In this document: piece by piece, positions 32,859-34,449 of the stretch
How positions within the stretch are numbered: the first letter of the stretch is position 1
Layout: each line of letters begins with the position of its first letter
Assembly (NCBI RefSeq): GCF_036568665.1
Contig: NZ_DATCSD010000336.1
Location: forward strand, 1 to 34,449
Length of the DNA: 34,449 bases
Source of the DNA: Ohtaekwangia sp036568665
GTDB lineage: Bacteria; Bacteroidota; Bacteroidia; Cytophagales; Cyclobacteriaceae
Reading direction: 5' to 3'
The notes under the pieces: model-generated
What the model was told of the DNA's origin: nothing
The model's database searches: none
What the model saw: only the letters and a program-made list of their open reading frames with translations
Position numbers and translations under genes: made by a program

Positions 32859-33704
32859 ATGAACATACGAGCTGTTTGCACGGACATTGACGGTACTTTA
32901 CTCGACAGCCGGAGAGAACTTTCACCACGCACGATCCAGGCTATTCAATTGATCAGGGAAGAGATTCCGGTTATACTGGCATCGTCACGTATGCCAAGCG
33001 CTATGCGTCACTTGCAGCGCGAACTGGGTATTCTCGATCATCCGCTTATATGTTTTAACGGTGGCTATGTTATTCGCTATAGGCCAGGACATGAAATTCC
33101 GGAGGTGCTGGATTCCGTTACTATACCCGTTTCGGTTTGCGAGTATATTTTGAAAGCCGTGGAAGGCAAGAGTATACATGTAAGTCTGTACCACGAAGAC
33201 AACTGGTATGCGCAACAGGAAGACCAATGGACGGCACGCGAAGCAAAGGTTACAAAAGTACAGCCAGTCATTACGGATTTTACTTCGGTATTGGAGAAAT
33301 GGGAGAGTATGTCAGCCGGAGCACACAAGGTAATGTGTATGGGCGAAGAGCAACAGCTAAATATACTTGAAGCAACACTGAACGCTACACAAGCGGCATC
33401 CATTCATGTATACCGATCCAAATCAACCTATATCGAAATAGCACCTCGCGCTATTTCAAAAGCATCGGCGCTGATCGATGTATTGAAAGTATACTATACA
33501 TTAGATATAGCCCAGGCTATGGCTTTTGGCGATAACTATAACGACATCGAGATGCTACAGCATGCAGGCTATGGTGTAGCCGTAGCAAACGCCCGCGATG
33601 AAGTAAAGGCTGTTGCCCGTTATACTACGGCTAAAAATACAGAGGATGGTGTGGCGCAAATGCTGGAGCAGCACGTTATCGCATCTTTGCGAAATAACGT
33701 TTAG
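32859..33704 (+). CDS. Cof-type HAD phosphatase
   Basis: This 281-residue cytoplasmic HAD hydrolase of the Cof/IIB group has motif I DIDGTLLDSRRELS (nucleophile Asp9, acid/base Asp11), motif II ILASSRMP, the IIB cap from about 85 to 190, then conserved Lys (AISKASAL) and motif IV FGDNYNDIEMLQHAG. Relatives dephosphorylate sugar phosphates, nucleotides or pyridoxal phosphate; the substrate is unknown. It starts at ATG 32859, 67 bp after the T9SS gene. Its 3' end overlaps the convergent AGCS gene by 29 bp. Confidence 0.93.
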   Translation: MNIRAVCTDIDGTLLDSRRELSPRTIQAIQLIREEIPVILASSRMPSAMRHLQRELGILDHPLICFNGGYVIRYRPGHEIPEVLDSVTIPVSVCEYILKAVEGKSIHVSLYHEDNWYAQQEDQWTAREAKVTKVQPVITDFTSVLEKWESMSAGAHKVMCMGEEQQLNILEATLNATQAASIHVYRSKSTYIEIAPRAISKASALIDVLKVYYTLDIAQAMAFGDNYNDIEMLQHAGYGVAVANARDEVKAVARYTTAKNTEDGVAQMLEQHVIASLRNNV

Positions 33705-34449
33705 CTTCTTCTTTTACTTTCGGTGCCAGTATAAATCCTGAAAGCATAGTAGGTATAGCCATAAGCGCAAATGCTATATCGATCAGGTTCAATACAAGAT
33801 CCATCGATACAATAGCACCTACTACAATCATCGAAAGATAAAAGTAATCGTACCACTGGCTTCGCTCTTCGCCAATCAGGTAAGAAAGCGCCTTGCGGCC
33901 ATAGTAACTATAGGAGAACAGCGCGCTGATAGCAAACACAAAAGTGCATAGCAATAATATATACTCTCCGTAAGGCATAGCCGAACGATACGCAAGTGAA
34001 GTAAGCGTTATACCGGAAACACCTTCTGTTTTCCATACACCTGTAACCAGGATTGCAAATGCTGTAAGCGAACACGAAAGTAGCGTATCAATCACCGGAC
34101 TGAGCATCGAGATCAATCCTTCGCGCACTGGTTCTGTACTGATAGAAGCACCCATTGCCATCGGTGCTGTACCTATACCAGCCTCATTGGAGAATGTAGC
34201 CCTGCGTACACCCAGCATAATAATACCGCCTAATACACCGCCCAGAAAAGGATCGCCATGATAATTGGAGGCAGAGAAGGCATCAGTAAATACAAGTCCT
34301 ATATAATACGGAAGTTGATCAGCATACGCCACGAGAATTATTGCTACCGAGATAAAGTGAAGCACGATCATTACCGGCACCAGACGTCCTGCCCAGTTAC
34401 CAATACGTTTTATACCACCGATGATCACAACGGATACCAGTACAGTAAT
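33676..34449 (-). CDS. Sodium/alanine symporter family (AGCS), C-terminal part; runs off right edge
   Basis: At least 257 codons of an integral membrane protein are visible, with no start in the window: the frame stays open from 34428 to the edge (ITVLVSVVIIGGIKRIG). The family motif FSNEAGIGTAPMAMGAS and the following PVIDTLLSCSLTAFAI are typical AGCS, with helices IISVAIILVAYA, YILLLCTFVFAISALFSYSY, YFYLSMIVVGAIVSMDLVL and FALMAIPTMLSGFILAP after it. AGCS proteins import alanine or glycine with Na+ or H+. The tail is short and basic (KVKEEAKRYFAKMR). Because about half is missing from view, specificity cannot be given. The 3' end overlaps the HAD gene. Confidence 0.92.
   Translation of the reverse strand: MTVLVSVVIIGGIKRIGNWAGRLVPVMIVLHFISVAIILVAYADQLPYYIGLVFTDAFSASNYHGDPFLGGVLGGIIMLGVRRATFSNEAGIGTAPMAMGASISTEPVREGLISMLSPVIDTLLSCSLTAFAILVTGVWKTEGVSGITLTSLAYRSAMPYGEYILLLCTFVFAISALFSYSYYGRKALSYLIGEERSQWYDYFYLSMIVVGAIVSMDLVLNLIDIAFALMAIPTMLSGFILAPKVKEEAKRYFAKMR

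Overview
The window looks like chromosomal DNA of a Bacteroidota bacterium, probably of the Cytophagales/Chitinophagales side. Evidence: two secreted proteins carry type IX secretion (T9SS) C-terminal signals (one type A-like at 13992-17480, one gliding-motility/CHU_C type B at 29483-32791); there are SBBP/PKD repeats, many signal-peptide and lipoprotein precursors, few Shine-Dalgarno sequences, and a poly-HAMP sensor protein. No rRNA, tRNA, phage, insertion sequence or CRISPR array was found. The tetramer TATA is conspicuously frequent throughout.

Layout. 1-2909 (-): 5' part of a giant poly-HAMP sensor kinase made of near-identical 92-residue (276 bp) units, running off the left edge. 3115-4515: a PfpI/DJ-1 protein and a divergent DUF6766-type membrane protein. 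4567-4677 (-): a well conserved TPP riboswitch aptamer with no thiamine gene downstream in its orientation. 4869-8788 (+): a non-homologous end-joining operon with a miniature Ku, a full-length Ku and a three-domain LigD. 8815-13130 (-): a small membrane protein, a Nei/Fpg-type glycosylase, an FAD/Rieske oxidoreductase and a DUF763 protein. 13342-20302: a small basic DUF6496-type protein, a large secreted nuclease, an LLM flavin oxidoreductase, and a divergent pair of a 4-TM protein and an AraC-type regulator. 20865-27456: three different L,D-transpeptidases interleaved with an alpha/beta hydrolase, a cytochrome-like lipoprotein and a NhaP2-type antiporter. 27484-33704: VOC protein, possible outer-membrane barrel, large T9SS type B protein, HAD phosphatase. 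33676-34449 (-): C-terminal half of an AGCS symporter.

How genes fit together. 4869-13130 is enriched for DNA repair: Ku and LigD join double-strand ends, the Nei-like enzyme removes damaged bases, and DUF763 carries a helix-hairpin-helix-like stretch. The L,D-transpeptidases point to peptidoglycan cross-link remodelling.

Most unusual material. (1) A mini-Ku lacking about 49 internal residues and the C-terminal region, beside an intact Ku and LigD. (2) An orphan TPP riboswitch. (3) Seven intergenic arrays, each built from iterated degenerate short words; six also contain an inverted half, so they could fold as large imperfect hairpins. Three neighbouring ones (8779-8866, 9289-9388, 10118-10242) share one word family and contain the stop codons of four adjacent genes.
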